This document shows, one piece after another, positions 8,501-16,986 of a stretch of DNA of 64,000 bases. The notes below the pieces were generated by a model. The model was not told where the DNA came from. It saw nothing but the letters and a program-made list of their open reading frames with translations, and ran no database searches. The DNA is taken from positions 1 to 64,000 of the forward strand of contig CASFBK010000008.1 in NCBI GenBank assembly GCA_949292785.1. Direction: 5' to 3'. How positions within the stretch are numbered: the first letter of the stretch is position 1; each line of letters opens with the position of its first letter. The stretch is from an uncultured Eubacteriales bacterium (lineage in GTDB: Bacteria; Bacillota; Clostridia; Lachnospirales; Lachnospiraceae). Both the position numbers and the translations under genes were made by a program.

Positions 8501-8928
8501 ACCGTCATAAAACCAATATTCTTCCCGGAATGAATCCTTATCTGCAGATAATATTCCTGCTGTTGCTGCAATGCACAATCCAAGCTGATTCTGTTATAGG
8601 AATTCTTCTTTAGGTCCTTTAAATTTTCCTGATGTTCCGTCAATACGGTTCCATCCATACTATATACAGATACCTCTAAGCTTCCTTCATTTTCATATCC
8701 AACATCCGTCAAATATAAGAAGACTTCCTTTAATTTTTTATCCTTTGCAACAAAAAATTGCTGTACCGTATCCTCTTCTGACAATTCATTTTCCACACAG
8801 GTTGTATCTCTTGATGCCTTATCCAGATAAGAATCTCCATATAAAAGATTCAATGGCCATGCCATCAGCATAAGCCCCACCAAACAAATCCCAATTATTA
8901 CTACAACTATTTTTGTTCTAACTTTCAT
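5557..8928 (-). CDS. GT-C (PMT/GT39-like) glycosyltransferase fused to an extracytoplasmic FKBP/trigger-factor-like region
   Basis: 1123 residues in one uninterrupted frame. Residues 1-30 contain a first membrane segment, about 35-178 a beta-rich extracytoplasmic domain, and then many membrane segments to about 655. The first extracytoplasmic loop of the GT-C part has the acidic motif QKWD314-AGE317-YY typical of lipid-phosphate-sugar-dependent transferases. The rest is soluble and should face outside. Residues of about 905-1000 resemble an FKBP domain of trigger-factor type (YDIINMEVNAYD, NVVVGNGRLLDGIEEALIG, ITFEITPVGI), followed by a helical segment to the end like the C-terminal arm of clostridial trigger-factor-like lipoproteins. 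The acidic/aromatic active-site positions of FKBPs look absent, so binding or chaperoning is likelier than isomerase activity (inference). The start has no strong ribosome site. Confidence 0.75.
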   Translation of the reverse strand: MKVRTKIVVVIIGICLVGLMLMAWPLNLLYGDSYLDKASRDTTCVENELSEEDTVQQFFVAKDKKLKEVFLYLTDVGYENEGSLEVSVYSMDGTVLTEHQENLKDLKKNSYNRISLDCALQQQQEYYLQIRIHSGKNIGFMTVETQGGAADGSRELIYNGQQCNGYLAVDYQYQGEFNGIQTLMFWFICVLIYLAVIWLTFGIGWKSFFIKLRTRKNLWQFWSVMFVISLFNVAAFCSKTVTISRTFSVMWKIYLFWILTAVGFFYLFYSRKREEITEKKGIKDRIKDNVPVVILLFGAFLLRAPMLDTLQKWDAGEYYNSLASACENYAFTFESFWNNFRLCTHSNLGFSFFMAIGEFFSPRNSVAVLIVNLILTLLALYCLYELLHDYWLKCSKGIAAGITFVISCTPIFLGTFAYVNVDYMLALFAIFVIYAEYKEWHILTIFNAIVLSQVKETGAIVVAGYFGFKILLRFIQVKGNVFVRIKGCLAKMELWTAVIAGGVYAAGVIKLGSLSGWVQNTSATSFMSWSSEGINCFGIRPKYILYKLEQFFVMNFAWILTAVFLISIVLLIYDFRKGKKGNLDKYIGLIGALAGVVIFGSIYVTYTLERYNIFFAVGYTILVACVSYHAFKERVSRAITVPCAAVFGCAVLIQSYWSIDIVSEKVFGTVDIGNGNDMLFSCLDFEFYGDGLVCNYQYSWLDKAFDKLLRQVNYTEKTQILTTRKQSVGTQLGGNGTAYPISWDVLNGKRVLRKTQGTEYIGINAISMETAWGLLPYKYIEANTDYILMDRAVVYFIPYYQEDKEATLDILDDYYYLGKESSVTAYGGWIEYYNMIKKDNCAGISLGDLKQASAVFEDDREFDKELCTELVLAALEESGWTQAAVDDCLAYNESLYGTSSELTDTQRTKVEKYDIINMEVNAYDAQGKKLGVELIGNVTGNRYENVVVGNGRLLDGIEEALIGAELNETIKVECQVPEIYPLAGDKQGENITFEITPVGITGKWQAKERSESEAEKAYQDAEDNVWNKVCKKVEQEVLAQTVNLSMGAEDELNAYIAEMEEAYANYFKECGISKNNFLENYLQCEEEEYQELLTLAARAAMRKELVDEVLNEYKSNWKWGNEQ

Positions 8929-8967
8929 ATTCTTAGTCCATGGGCGAATGAAAACCTTCCCGACTCC

Positions 8968-10209
8968 TTATATTTTTCTGTTCATGATTTGCCGCCAGAG
9001 CGTATCCAAAAATACAATTCCCACTGTCACGATTAACGTAAAATCAATTACAATAATTGCCCATGACACATATCCCAGATTATTTTCTGCCAGCAAAACA
9101 TTCAGCTTATCGGCATCCGGCAAAAACATAATTGCAAAAAGTATTCCAAACAGCACCGTATACACATAATCTATTATCTGGTTCTTTTTGGTATCCAGAA
9201 ACATCAGCAACGGTATTACTAACAGACAGATATTATATAAATAACTTCCTTTGAATATCCAGATGGAAATCATACTCAAGGCAAAGACTTTTTTCCACTC
9301 TTCTTTTGATACCAAAAACACATAGACCATTGCTAATAAGGCTATTACCCAGCAAATCGTAAGTTTATTCCATACAATTCTTTTCAAAAACACGCCTGCA
9401 ATTATCTGGACAGAACCTTTGACCCCTATCAAATGATTTACGGTATAGTTCCCTTCTCTTCTCAACAGATTATTTATAAACATATTTACTGAATTTGGTC
9501 CAAACACTAAAAATGGTCCAAAAAAGGAAATGATACCATAAATACAGGTTCTCACACAAAGCTTTGCATTTCCCTTTTTTATCAGCAGTAATCCAAAAAA
9601 TACCGGATATATTTTCAATGCTGTAGCGATTGCCAATAAGATACATGCCAATTCACGCAAATATTTCTTATCACTATTATAATATTTTACAAAGAACATT
9701 ACCAGAGGAATTACACATAATAAGTTATTAGCTCTGGAATACAGGAACAAAAACGGTCCCGATACCATAATAGCCAAAAGACATAATACATTGATTATCA
9801 TTCCATCATTCTTTAAATATTTTTTCCCAATCTCATATATTGCAAGAATAGAGCCTGAAATAAAAACCACAAATATAATTCCTAATGCCGTATCTCCGAA
9901 AAACTGCGCGTATTCTGTTGCATTTCCAGCTTTTTTGATAAGAAGAAAAATAGCATTTGCCAATGGCGGATAATTAGAAAAATACGGTTCACCATATGCA
10001 TTGACTCTTAATTTCTGCAGTGGACTAAAGAAATCCGAAAAATTGGCATTTGCAACAAAATACCTGTTTACGGCAGAAGAATCTCCCAGTATTATGTATG
10101 CCCATGAGATAATGTCCGCGATTAACAGACAAACTATAAATAAAAGTTTTTTGTTTATTTTCATAATGTTATATGTTTTCATCTCTCTCTGCTCCACATC
10201 ATTGTCCAT
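8968..10209 (-). CDS. GT87/DUF2029-type polytopic glycosyltransferase (copy A)
   Basis: 413 residues from an ATG (MDNDVEQREMK) that has GGGAGG at six bases and overlaps the end of the upstream gene by 11 bases; a longer frame without a ribosome site was rejected. About ten membrane segments. The first large extracytoplasmic loop carries FSDFFSPL and PYFSNYPPLAN, which match FMDLFNP and PYYSNYPALGN in the 416-residue protein encoded further upstream, so the two are paralogs. Proteins of this type use polyprenyl-phosphate sugars on the outer face of the membrane; mycobacterial relatives are mannosyltransferases. Sugar and acceptor cannot be read from sequence. Confidence 0.68.
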   Translation of the reverse strand: MDNDVEQREMKTYNIMKINKKLLFIVCLLIADIISWAYIILGDSSAVNRYFVANANFSDFFSPLQKLRVNAYGEPYFSNYPPLANAIFLLIKKAGNATEYAQFFGDTALGIIFVVFISGSILAIYEIGKKYLKNDGMIINVLCLLAIMVSGPFLFLYSRANNLLCVIPLVMFFVKYYNSDKKYLRELACILLAIATALKIYPVFFGLLLIKKGNAKLCVRTCIYGIISFFGPFLVFGPNSVNMFINNLLRREGNYTVNHLIGVKGSVQIIAGVFLKRIVWNKLTICWVIALLAMVYVFLVSKEEWKKVFALSMISIWIFKGSYLYNICLLVIPLLMFLDTKKNQIIDYVYTVLFGILFAIMFLPDADKLNVLLAENNLGYVSWAIIVIDFTLIVTVGIVFLDTLWRQIMNRKI

Positions 10210-11722
10210 ACAATGCCTCCCGTGAAATTTCATAACACATATTGCTTTTCTCATCCTCCATAATAATCATCCATCCCTCTGTATTCATCCCACTTGCCAT
10301 TAATTCCTGCATACTCTGATAAAATACTACGTTCATATCATCTGTCTTAATATAAGGTTCAAAAAACTCTTTCCAATTTTCTTCAGACCAATTCCAATAA
10401 TTATTTACTACGACTACATCAGACTGGGCAAACTCTTTTCCATAACGCTTTATGGTAATATCGTACAAAGATTCCGAAAATACCTTATATTTGTAGAAAC
10501 CTACATTTACAATCTGACTCCTATAATACACCTCAAAAACCATGGCAGAGCAAACCATACTCACTGCTATTCCTCGAACCAAAGCAGGTTTCCCATATTT
10601 TGCTAACAGATAGGATATCATTCTCAGCACCAGAATTAGAAAGAGGCTATATGATACGTAAACAAATCGAACTGCCACATCTGTGGTTACACTGGATTGT
10701 GCAATACAGCAACCAATGGTAAAAATCAGCAAAACACTTTCAGCCAGAAATCCATTCTTCTGATAATCCTTTTTAGCAACGACCATATAAGCAAACAAAA
10801 TACATATTGCCAAAATACATATAATGTAGACCACAATAAACAGATTTATTCCTGCCGGAACCTCTCTGAAATTTACTCCATTTCTTGCCTCCGGTCCCGC
10901 ATTTATCCCCATAATATATGCAATCTGGGAAAAAACCAATTTAAAGAATCTTGCTATGGAAAAACTGTCTGTTATGCTTACTTCTCCCGTTCCTCTCAAT
11001 GAATCTGTCAGCGTTAACGTTCTCTGCAGCCAATACAGCACACCGATAAGCAGCGGAGCCACTATCGGTAATTTTCGCTGTTTCCACTTATATAAGCATA
11101 CTAGAACCAGGATGGCCAGCAACCCAAAATATCGTTCATGACAATACAGGCTAATCACCCAAAATATACAGGCAAAGGAAAAGTACCTTATCTTATCCGT
11201 CCTGATATATGCAATCAACATCATACTCATAAGTAATACGGAACCAAGGGAAAGACCTTCCATAATGCCTAATACAGAGAAAATCTGGCATTGCATAAAA
11301 CGGGACAGAAGATACATCACGCCCCCGATTCCACTAAGCAGCAGCTTTGTAACACTATCGTTATTTTCCGCCTGTATATAATATACTGCGCAAAACACTA
11401 TTACGGACAGAAGGAAATTATTTCCTAATAAAATCCAGCTAAATATGGTAAAATTTTTCCCGATGAGCTGATATATTATCACCAGCAGCAGCCGGGGAAT
11501 GGGACGAATCACTTCATTCCCCAATACTTTTTCCCATATGCTTTTAGCACTATTATGATAGTTATTTATATAACCGTCGAGTTCATCCAGATACAATACC
11601 CTGTCTCCCGCTAAATACTGATAATTCAATAATAAATTTATGAGAAACAGCCCTCCGAGAACAATAAATATCATAATCTTTATTTTTCTATCTTTCTTCA
11701 TATCCGCTAACAATATTCTCAT
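10199..11722 (-). CDS. Polytopic membrane protein, probable GT-C glycosyltransferase
   Basis: 507 residues with about a dozen hydrophobic segments and a ribosome site (AGGAAGGA) eight bases before the ATG. After the first membrane helix comes an acidic loop, VLYLDELDGYINN, in the position where GT-C enzymes keep their catalytic Asp/Glu. The last 110 residues form a soluble extracytoplasmic tail. No closer family is recognised. It sits between a GT87-type protein and an acyltransferase pair and overlaps the former, so it is likely another extracytoplasmic decorating enzyme (inference). Confidence 0.55.
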   Translation of the reverse strand: MRILLADMKKDRKIKIMIFIVLGGLFLINLLLNYQYLAGDRVLYLDELDGYINNYHNSAKSIWEKVLGNEVIRPIPRLLLVIIYQLIGKNFTIFSWILLGNNFLLSVIVFCAVYYIQAENNDSVTKLLLSGIGGVMYLLSRFMQCQIFSVLGIMEGLSLGSVLLMSMMLIAYIRTDKIRYFSFACIFWVISLYCHERYFGLLAILVLVCLYKWKQRKLPIVAPLLIGVLYWLQRTLTLTDSLRGTGEVSITDSFSIARFFKLVFSQIAYIMGINAGPEARNGVNFREVPAGINLFIVVYIICILAICILFAYMVVAKKDYQKNGFLAESVLLIFTIGCCIAQSSVTTDVAVRFVYVSYSLFLILVLRMISYLLAKYGKPALVRGIAVSMVCSAMVFEVYYRSQIVNVGFYKYKVFSESLYDITIKRYGKEFAQSDVVVVNNYWNWSEENWKEFFEPYIKTDDMNVVFYQSMQELMASGMNTEGWMIIMEDEKSNMCYEISREALYGQ

Positions 11723-11736
11723 ATCTTTGTTCCTTC

Positions 11737-13029
11737 CTAATAATTAATCACTGTATTGTTCCGTTCCATTCCACTCTCATCGGTAGTTATAATTCTAAGT
11801 GAACCATGTTCTCCCTCCGGAAGCTGCAGATATGTATTCTCTGAATTCTCCTGCAACAAGGTACTTTCCTCCCCGTTCTCCTTATATACAGTATAATATA
11901 AAATTCCACTATAGTCCTGCTTCACTGTCTCTATGCTATATTCACTTCCATTCTGATAAAGGATTGTCCCATATATCGTATCTTTATCTTCTGACACTTT
12001 TTCCTGATAGGTATCTAAAAAGACATCTTCTGGTTTTAATGTTCCATTATCCAGTTCTGCTAAAAGCAGGCTAAACACCTCTGCCCCTTTTCCACTCAGA
12101 TGATTATCATCAATAAAACAACTTTCATCCGGCTCCATATATTCTCTTCTGCATAAATTAAAGTCCCAGTATTCCACATCATTTTTTTCACAAAATGCAC
12201 GAATTTCCTGTACATAATTATCATAATTTGCCAGTGACACCAATCGGAAATCCGACATAGGGGTACTAAAGAAAACCACTTCAATATCATGTTTTTTACA
12301 ATAGTCAATAATCTTTTGCATATTATCTTTGTCATACTCTGACATGGTATTTATCTGCGCAAACCCATTCAAATCACCATATGTATTTTCCGGTACGCCA
12401 TAATTAGAATATACAAAACCTTTTCCATGATAAAATTCATTATCCTTTGTGATATAATCATAATTCTTGTATTGGTCTGTAGACTTATTTTGAACAGTAT
12501 TTACGATATAATCATAATCAAAAATCTTATTAATCTCTCTCCTTAACGGCAGAAAGCTATTGACATAACTTTCCGAATCTGTCGCCTGCAATAAATACTT
12601 CACTTTATTCACTGATAACTTCATATAATCTGAAATGATATAAGTAGCTGTGGTATTTCCCCTGTTGCCAGGTTCATACCCAATCTGCCCATAATACATT
12701 TCCACATAGACACGTTCCAATTTATTGCTTTTCACAGCTTCCTGGATAATCGCATAGGAACCATCCAGATACTGGCACGAAGTTCCTGCATTAAAATTGT
12801 TTTTTCCTGTTTTCTCATCCATAATCTGCGGATTTACCGCACGAAAGCAGTGAGACGAACCAACATATAACGTGTCAATGTTTTCCTGTTGTGCGTAAAA
12901 TTCATGAAACGTCAATCTTGTATATGCATTACTATCATCAATCAAAATATAGCTCAATCCCTGTATAACTAAAAATGCAAAGACTATTCCTGCCATACAT
13001 CCTGCTAAAATTTTAATAGTTTTCTTCAT
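11737..13029 (-). CDS. Membrane-anchored SGNH/DltD-AlgJ-like protein, partner of the MBOAT acyltransferase
   Basis: 430 residues. One N-terminal membrane helix (about 7-29) is followed by an extracytoplasmic SGNH-hydrolase-like domain. The nucleophile block is LYVGSSH (Ser58 or Ser59) and the C-terminal catalytic dyad is Asp307-x-x-His310 (FIDDNHLS). The final 90 residues look like a small beta domain. DltD, AlgX/AlgJ and PatB family members with this topology take the acyl group delivered through an MBOAT channel protein and transfer it to a polymer. The MBOAT gene is directly upstream with a 16-base gap, and the ribosome site GAGGTAAAGG sits at the start. Acetylation of the polysaccharide is the simplest role. 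Confidence 0.8.
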   Translation of the reverse strand: MKKTIKILAGCMAGIVFAFLVIQGLSYILIDDSNAYTRLTFHEFYAQQENIDTLYVGSSHCFRAVNPQIMDEKTGKNNFNAGTSCQYLDGSYAIIQEAVKSNKLERVYVEMYYGQIGYEPGNRGNTTATYIISDYMKLSVNKVKYLLQATDSESYVNSFLPLRREINKIFDYDYIVNTVQNKSTDQYKNYDYITKDNEFYHGKGFVYSNYGVPENTYGDLNGFAQINTMSEYDKDNMQKIIDYCKKHDIEVVFFSTPMSDFRLVSLANYDNYVQEIRAFCEKNDVEYWDFNLCRREYMEPDESCFIDDNHLSGKGAEVFSLLLAELDNGTLKPEDVFLDTYQEKVSEDKDTIYGTILYQNGSEYSIETVKQDYSGILYYTVYKENGEESTLLQENSENTYLQLPEGEHGSLRIITTDESGMERNNTVINY

Positions 13030-13045
13030 CCTTTACCTCATTATA

Positions 13046-14485
13046 CTAAAACTGAAAATAAATAAATTGTCCTACGTCATAACCAGTTCCATATACACCA
13101 AAAAGCACAACTGCCAGTACCGCCAATGTGTACACAATTATGCTCCCTCCCATCATCTGTCTGTTCATTGTTTCGGAAATACTAATTTTCCGTTCCCTGC
13201 ACCAGTCCACCAAAAACAATACTAAAATACTGCCCAATAAAATTTTCCAGTCATAGGCACTTAATCCCAAATTGTAAATAGATACCTTCGGTACAAAGTC
13301 TCCCATACGTTTTATCATACCAATGGCATCGCTTGTGCTATTCGCCCGGAAAAATAGCCACGCAAAATCCACAATGGCAAACGTAAGTATACAGTTTATC
13401 AACTTCATACTTTTATTCCATGTCGGAATAGACAGCTTCTCTTTTATTACTCCCCATACCTTGTAGACCGTCTGATATACTGCATGGAGCACGCCCCATA
13501 TAATATAATGCCAGCTTGCCCCATGCCATAATCCACTGACAAAGAAAACAATAAATATATTTATATAATTTCGAATTTTCCCTTTTCTGCTTCCGCCCAA
13601 AGGAATATACAGATAATCCGTAAGCCATGCCGTAAGAGAAACATGCCACCGCTTCCAGAAATCCACAATATTCTGTGCAAAATACGGTTGTTTGAAATTC
13701 CGTATCAGTTCAATTCCCATCATCTTCGCTACGCCTCTGGCAATATTCGTATATCCATCGAAATCACAGTATATCTGTATAGCAAATAAAATGGTAGCTA
13801 TCGCAATTTCCCAAAATCCATAATTCTGATAGGAATTATAAACGGTATCTACTAAAATCGCTGCCCTGTCAGCTATTACCACTTTTTCAAAATAGCCCCA
13901 TACCATCAGTTTGAATCCACTGGCTATATTTTCCCATTTATAAATATTAATGGTATGTATATTACGAAGCTGTTTTAACAGATTTTCACTCCGCTCGATA
14001 GGACCTGCTACCAACTGCGGGAAAAAAGAGAGGAACAAACCGTATCTTAAAATATTCTTTTCTGCACTTATCTTTCCCCGGTACACATCAATAACATATC
14101 CCACCGCTTGAAAAGTATAGAAAGAAATTCCAACCGGTAACACGATATCGAAATACGGTATTGTCGTGGATGCCTCCATGGATGACAGTATCCGATTCAC
14201 ATTCTCACTGACGAAGTTTAAGTATTTAAATCCAAATAACACCAAAAAGCAGACACTGCTCCCCACAATCAGCGGCCACTTTTTCTTTCTTTCCACTCCA
14301 ATTGCTGCCAGGTAGGTAATGACTGTTACCGAAATCAACAAAAATACAAATTTAGGATTCCATACCGAATAAAAATAATAGCTGGCTAACAGAATCCAAA
14401 TGTATCTTATTTTTGCCGGAATTATAAAATACGCCAGCACTACCAAAGGAAAAAACAATAAAAAATCATATGAATTAAACAGCAT
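13046..14485 (-). CDS. MBOAT-family membrane O-acyltransferase (AlgI/PatA/DltB-like)
   Basis: 479 residues, the normal size for AlgI-type MBOATs, with about eleven hydrophobic segments. Signature stretches are LVAGPIER, IQIYCDFDGYTNIARG, DFWKRWHVSLTAWL and the invariant histidine His321 in VSGLWHGASWHY. These proteins take acyl groups, usually acetyl, from the cytoplasmic side and pass them across the membrane to an SGNH partner, which is encoded next. The start overlaps the upstream gene by 11 bases and has GGAGG at a good distance. The acylated polymer is inferred to be the product of this locus. Confidence 0.92.
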   Translation of the reverse strand: MLFNSYDFLLFFPLVVLAYFIIPAKIRYIWILLASYYFYSVWNPKFVFLLISVTVITYLAAIGVERKKKWPLIVGSSVCFLVLFGFKYLNFVSENVNRILSSMEASTTIPYFDIVLPVGISFYTFQAVGYVIDVYRGKISAEKNILRYGLFLSFFPQLVAGPIERSENLLKQLRNIHTINIYKWENIASGFKLMVWGYFEKVVIADRAAILVDTVYNSYQNYGFWEIAIATILFAIQIYCDFDGYTNIARGVAKMMGIELIRNFKQPYFAQNIVDFWKRWHVSLTAWLTDYLYIPLGGSRKGKIRNYINIFIVFFVSGLWHGASWHYIIWGVLHAVYQTVYKVWGVIKEKLSIPTWNKSMKLINCILTFAIVDFAWLFFRANSTSDAIGMIKRMGDFVPKVSIYNLGLSAYDWKILLGSILVLFLVDWCRERKISISETMNRQMMGGSIIVYTLAVLAVVLFGVYGTGYDVGQFIYFQF

Positions 14486-15725
14486 GTTTTTTATCCTCCG
14501 CTATCCTTCTAATATTATCTATCAGGATAAACAATATCATGGCAATAATGTCTATATGGATAACCACCATTCCCCAAGACAATTCATAATTCGTGTCCAG
14601 TTCACTGATTCCCGCTACCCTTGGAAGAGAATATAAGCTAAACATCAGGACAAAACCTATAATATATATAATATCCTTCCGCTTCATTTCATCACATTCT
14701 CTTAAATACAACAACAGCGGTATAATAAAATAACAGATTACATATGTATAACTTGCATTTGGAATCCATACAATAAACAAACAAACTGCAAATACTTTTT
14801 TCCACAGTTCCTTACTGGTAATAAACAAAATTGCCGTCAGCAAAGCAGGGAACAAAACGATTGCTGCCGGAAGCACAACATCATATTCTCCTGCAAATGC
14901 AAAGCCTATTCTAACTAACGTTGAAAAAGAGAAATTATATCCTAATCCTAAAGTAATACTTCCCCCATTTCTGCTTATAATATTTTGTATGAAATGTATT
15001 ACAGATTCTAGTCCATCATATCCTGTCCAAAACGGTACGAACATAACTAAGGCTCCATACAATATGCCCCGTAATACAACTTTCATATTTCCTTTTTTAA
15101 ATAAAAGTATCCCAAAAACTGCCGGATATATCTTAAGCGCTGCTGAAATTGCCAGACAAATCAAAGCAATTTCCCGTAATACCGGACTCTCATTTTCATA
15201 ATAAAGTACAAAAATCATTAGGAAAATCAATGCCCATAACAGATTGTTTCCACGCTCATAGCAAAAAAGGAATGGTCCTGACATCAGAATTACATATGCC
15301 ACACAACTATTTACCCATCCCTTTTCTTCTGTTCCACGCAGATAGCTTTTTATAAGCTTCTCTATTATCAGAACACAACCTATCAGAAAAATAATGAGAT
15401 ATATCAGTGATAGCATATTTCCCTGCATCTCAGCCGCGTCACTTCTTAAATTTTCAGGCAGCATATTTCTTATTATTGCAAAAAACAAATTCCCGAGAGC
15501 CGGATAGTTAGAATAATATGGCTCTATATAGGTAAGCGCCGCTTCTTTTGTAATGGGATTAAATAAATCCATAAATGTATTATGTGTATCATGGACAAAA
15601 TAATACACCAGATTATTACTGTTATTTACGGCAACGGAAATCCAATATACTGCGTAACCGATTATCATCAATGTTGCAAATAAAACCTTCCGCTTCTTCA
15701 GTTCCATCCTTATTTGATTATTCAT
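14475..15725 (-). CDS. GT87/DUF2029-type polytopic glycosyltransferase (copy B)
   Basis: 416 residues, about ten membrane segments, with THNTFMDLFNP and PYYSNYPALGN in the first outer loop. It is a paralog of the 413-residue GT87-type protein encoded further downstream, sharing length, loop motifs and the pattern LREIALICLAIS-ALKIYP (LRELACILLAIATALKIYP in the other). Both ends overlap neighbours by 8 and 11 bases, implying translational coupling. Expected donor is a polyprenyl-phosphate sugar made by one of the GT2 proteins of the locus. Confidence 0.68.
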   Translation of the reverse strand: MNNQIRMELKKRKVLFATLMIIGYAVYWISVAVNNSNNLVYYFVHDTHNTFMDLFNPITKEAALTYIEPYYSNYPALGNLFFAIIRNMLPENLRSDAAEMQGNMLSLIYLIIFLIGCVLIIEKLIKSYLRGTEEKGWVNSCVAYVILMSGPFLFCYERGNNLLWALIFLMIFVLYYENESPVLREIALICLAISAALKIYPAVFGILLFKKGNMKVVLRGILYGALVMFVPFWTGYDGLESVIHFIQNIISRNGGSITLGLGYNFSFSTLVRIGFAFAGEYDVVLPAAIVLFPALLTAILFITSKELWKKVFAVCLFIVWIPNASYTYVICYFIIPLLLYLRECDEMKRKDIIYIIGFVLMFSLYSLPRVAGISELDTNYELSWGMVVIHIDIIAMILFILIDNIRRIAEDKKHAV

Positions 15726-16986
15726 CTTTTTTCCCTTTCCCTAACTTCATTTTCACATAGATGATGACGCCAAAACCAATCATTAACGCCAACATTAACG
15801 CATCATAGAACCATACATTTCCCAATATGCCATAATATTTCGTACATATCTCAAATCCTATCATACCTATTATAGCAGCCGCCAGATAACCAATCGATAT
15901 CTGCAGTTGAGACCGCATAATAGTAAGCACTACTACTTCATAGCCTACAACTGCTAACATTCCGCCCCCTAACATCAATATCATAAACGGCACTTTGTAT
16001 TCCTCCAGTGAGGCATGATACAATACATTCAGAAATGGAATCCCCAGTACAAATGCCCCTGCCAATACTACGACTGTCAACAATACAATCCATCTCACCT
16101 GTTTTAGCACTACCTTTTTTAACTCAGCAATTTTTCCATTTTTCCACAATACCGCCATATCCACCAAAATCGGCTGATACAAAAAACTATTTACCAGACT
16201 GATGACAAATACCGGCATAGCTATGAATCCATAGCTTGCCTGAACCGTGGCAGAAAGATGAGCGTCAATGGCATATTTAGGTGCATTCGTAATGTATAAA
16301 GACAAAAATGCTATCACAAATAACGGCATACAATTTTTAAACAATGCCCATTGTCTGCCGAATTGCAGTTTTACTCTCTCTATGGAAAAACTGAAGGATA
16401 TCAGCTTTAATCCTGCAAGTTCAACAATGATTGACCCAATGAGAGCAATCACCTCTACCTTCAATATATCCCAGTCCAGCAGGAAGCCTATCAGAAAAAT
16501 CAGGAGTATTCCAATCCACCTTACAATAAATACCTTATTTCCCAAATCCAGTCTTCCTTTTTTCTGGTATACGCCAATAAACACATCCTCCATAGATTCT
16601 ACTGCATATATCAGACACAGCAGAAGAACAACCAATGCCTTGTATGCGGAATGCATTCCTGATACTACATTGATTCCTTCCCATACGATACTTACCAAAA
16701 TCATGGCTCCTACCGTAATGCACCGCGATGTAAAATAATCGGACGCATGAAATGTGGAATTAGCATCCGTTACCTGATAGGTACGCATACCGAATTTACC
16801 AATCGCCATCATCAGATTTGCCACTGCAAAAGCAATCGTCAGAATACCTGCTGCCTCCATCCCTTTTGTTCTGGTGCATATCATTAGAACTACTACTGAC
16901 TCTGCCGCATTTACGAGTCCTGCGATAGCGTTCCATATAAAATTGTTTCTCTGAATATTTTGAGAAGTATTTTTCTTATTTTTCAT
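15718..16986 (-). CDS. MOP-superfamily polysaccharide flippase (Wzx/GacK-like), copy A
   Basis: 422 residues from the ATG of MKNKKNTS; a TTG five codons upstream is possible, and neither start has a clear ribosome site, consistent with coupling to the overlapping upstream gene. Twelve to fourteen hydrophobic helices and the N-terminal pattern seen in oligosaccharide flippases are visible. It shares the stretch RTYQV-D and overall layout with the 415-residue flippase near 45 kb, so the locus has two related flippases beside an ABC exporter. It is placed next to a polyprenyl-phosphate sugar synthase and probably moves a lipid-linked sugar used for decoration (inference). Confidence 0.8.
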   Translation of the reverse strand: MKNKKNTSQNIQRNNFIWNAIAGLVNAAESVVVLMICTRTKGMEAAGILTIAFAVANLMMAIGKFGMRTYQVTDANSTFHASDYFTSRCITVGAMILVSIVWEGINVVSGMHSAYKALVVLLLCLIYAVESMEDVFIGVYQKKGRLDLGNKVFIVRWIGILLIFLIGFLLDWDILKVEVIALIGSIIVELAGLKLISFSFSIERVKLQFGRQWALFKNCMPLFVIAFLSLYITNAPKYAIDAHLSATVQASYGFIAMPVFVISLVNSFLYQPILVDMAVLWKNGKIAELKKVVLKQVRWIVLLTVVVLAGAFVLGIPFLNVLYHASLEEYKVPFMILMLGGGMLAVVGYEVVVLTIMRSQLQISIGYLAAAIIGMIGFEICTKYYGILGNVWFYDALMLALMIGFGVIIYVKMKLGKGKKDE

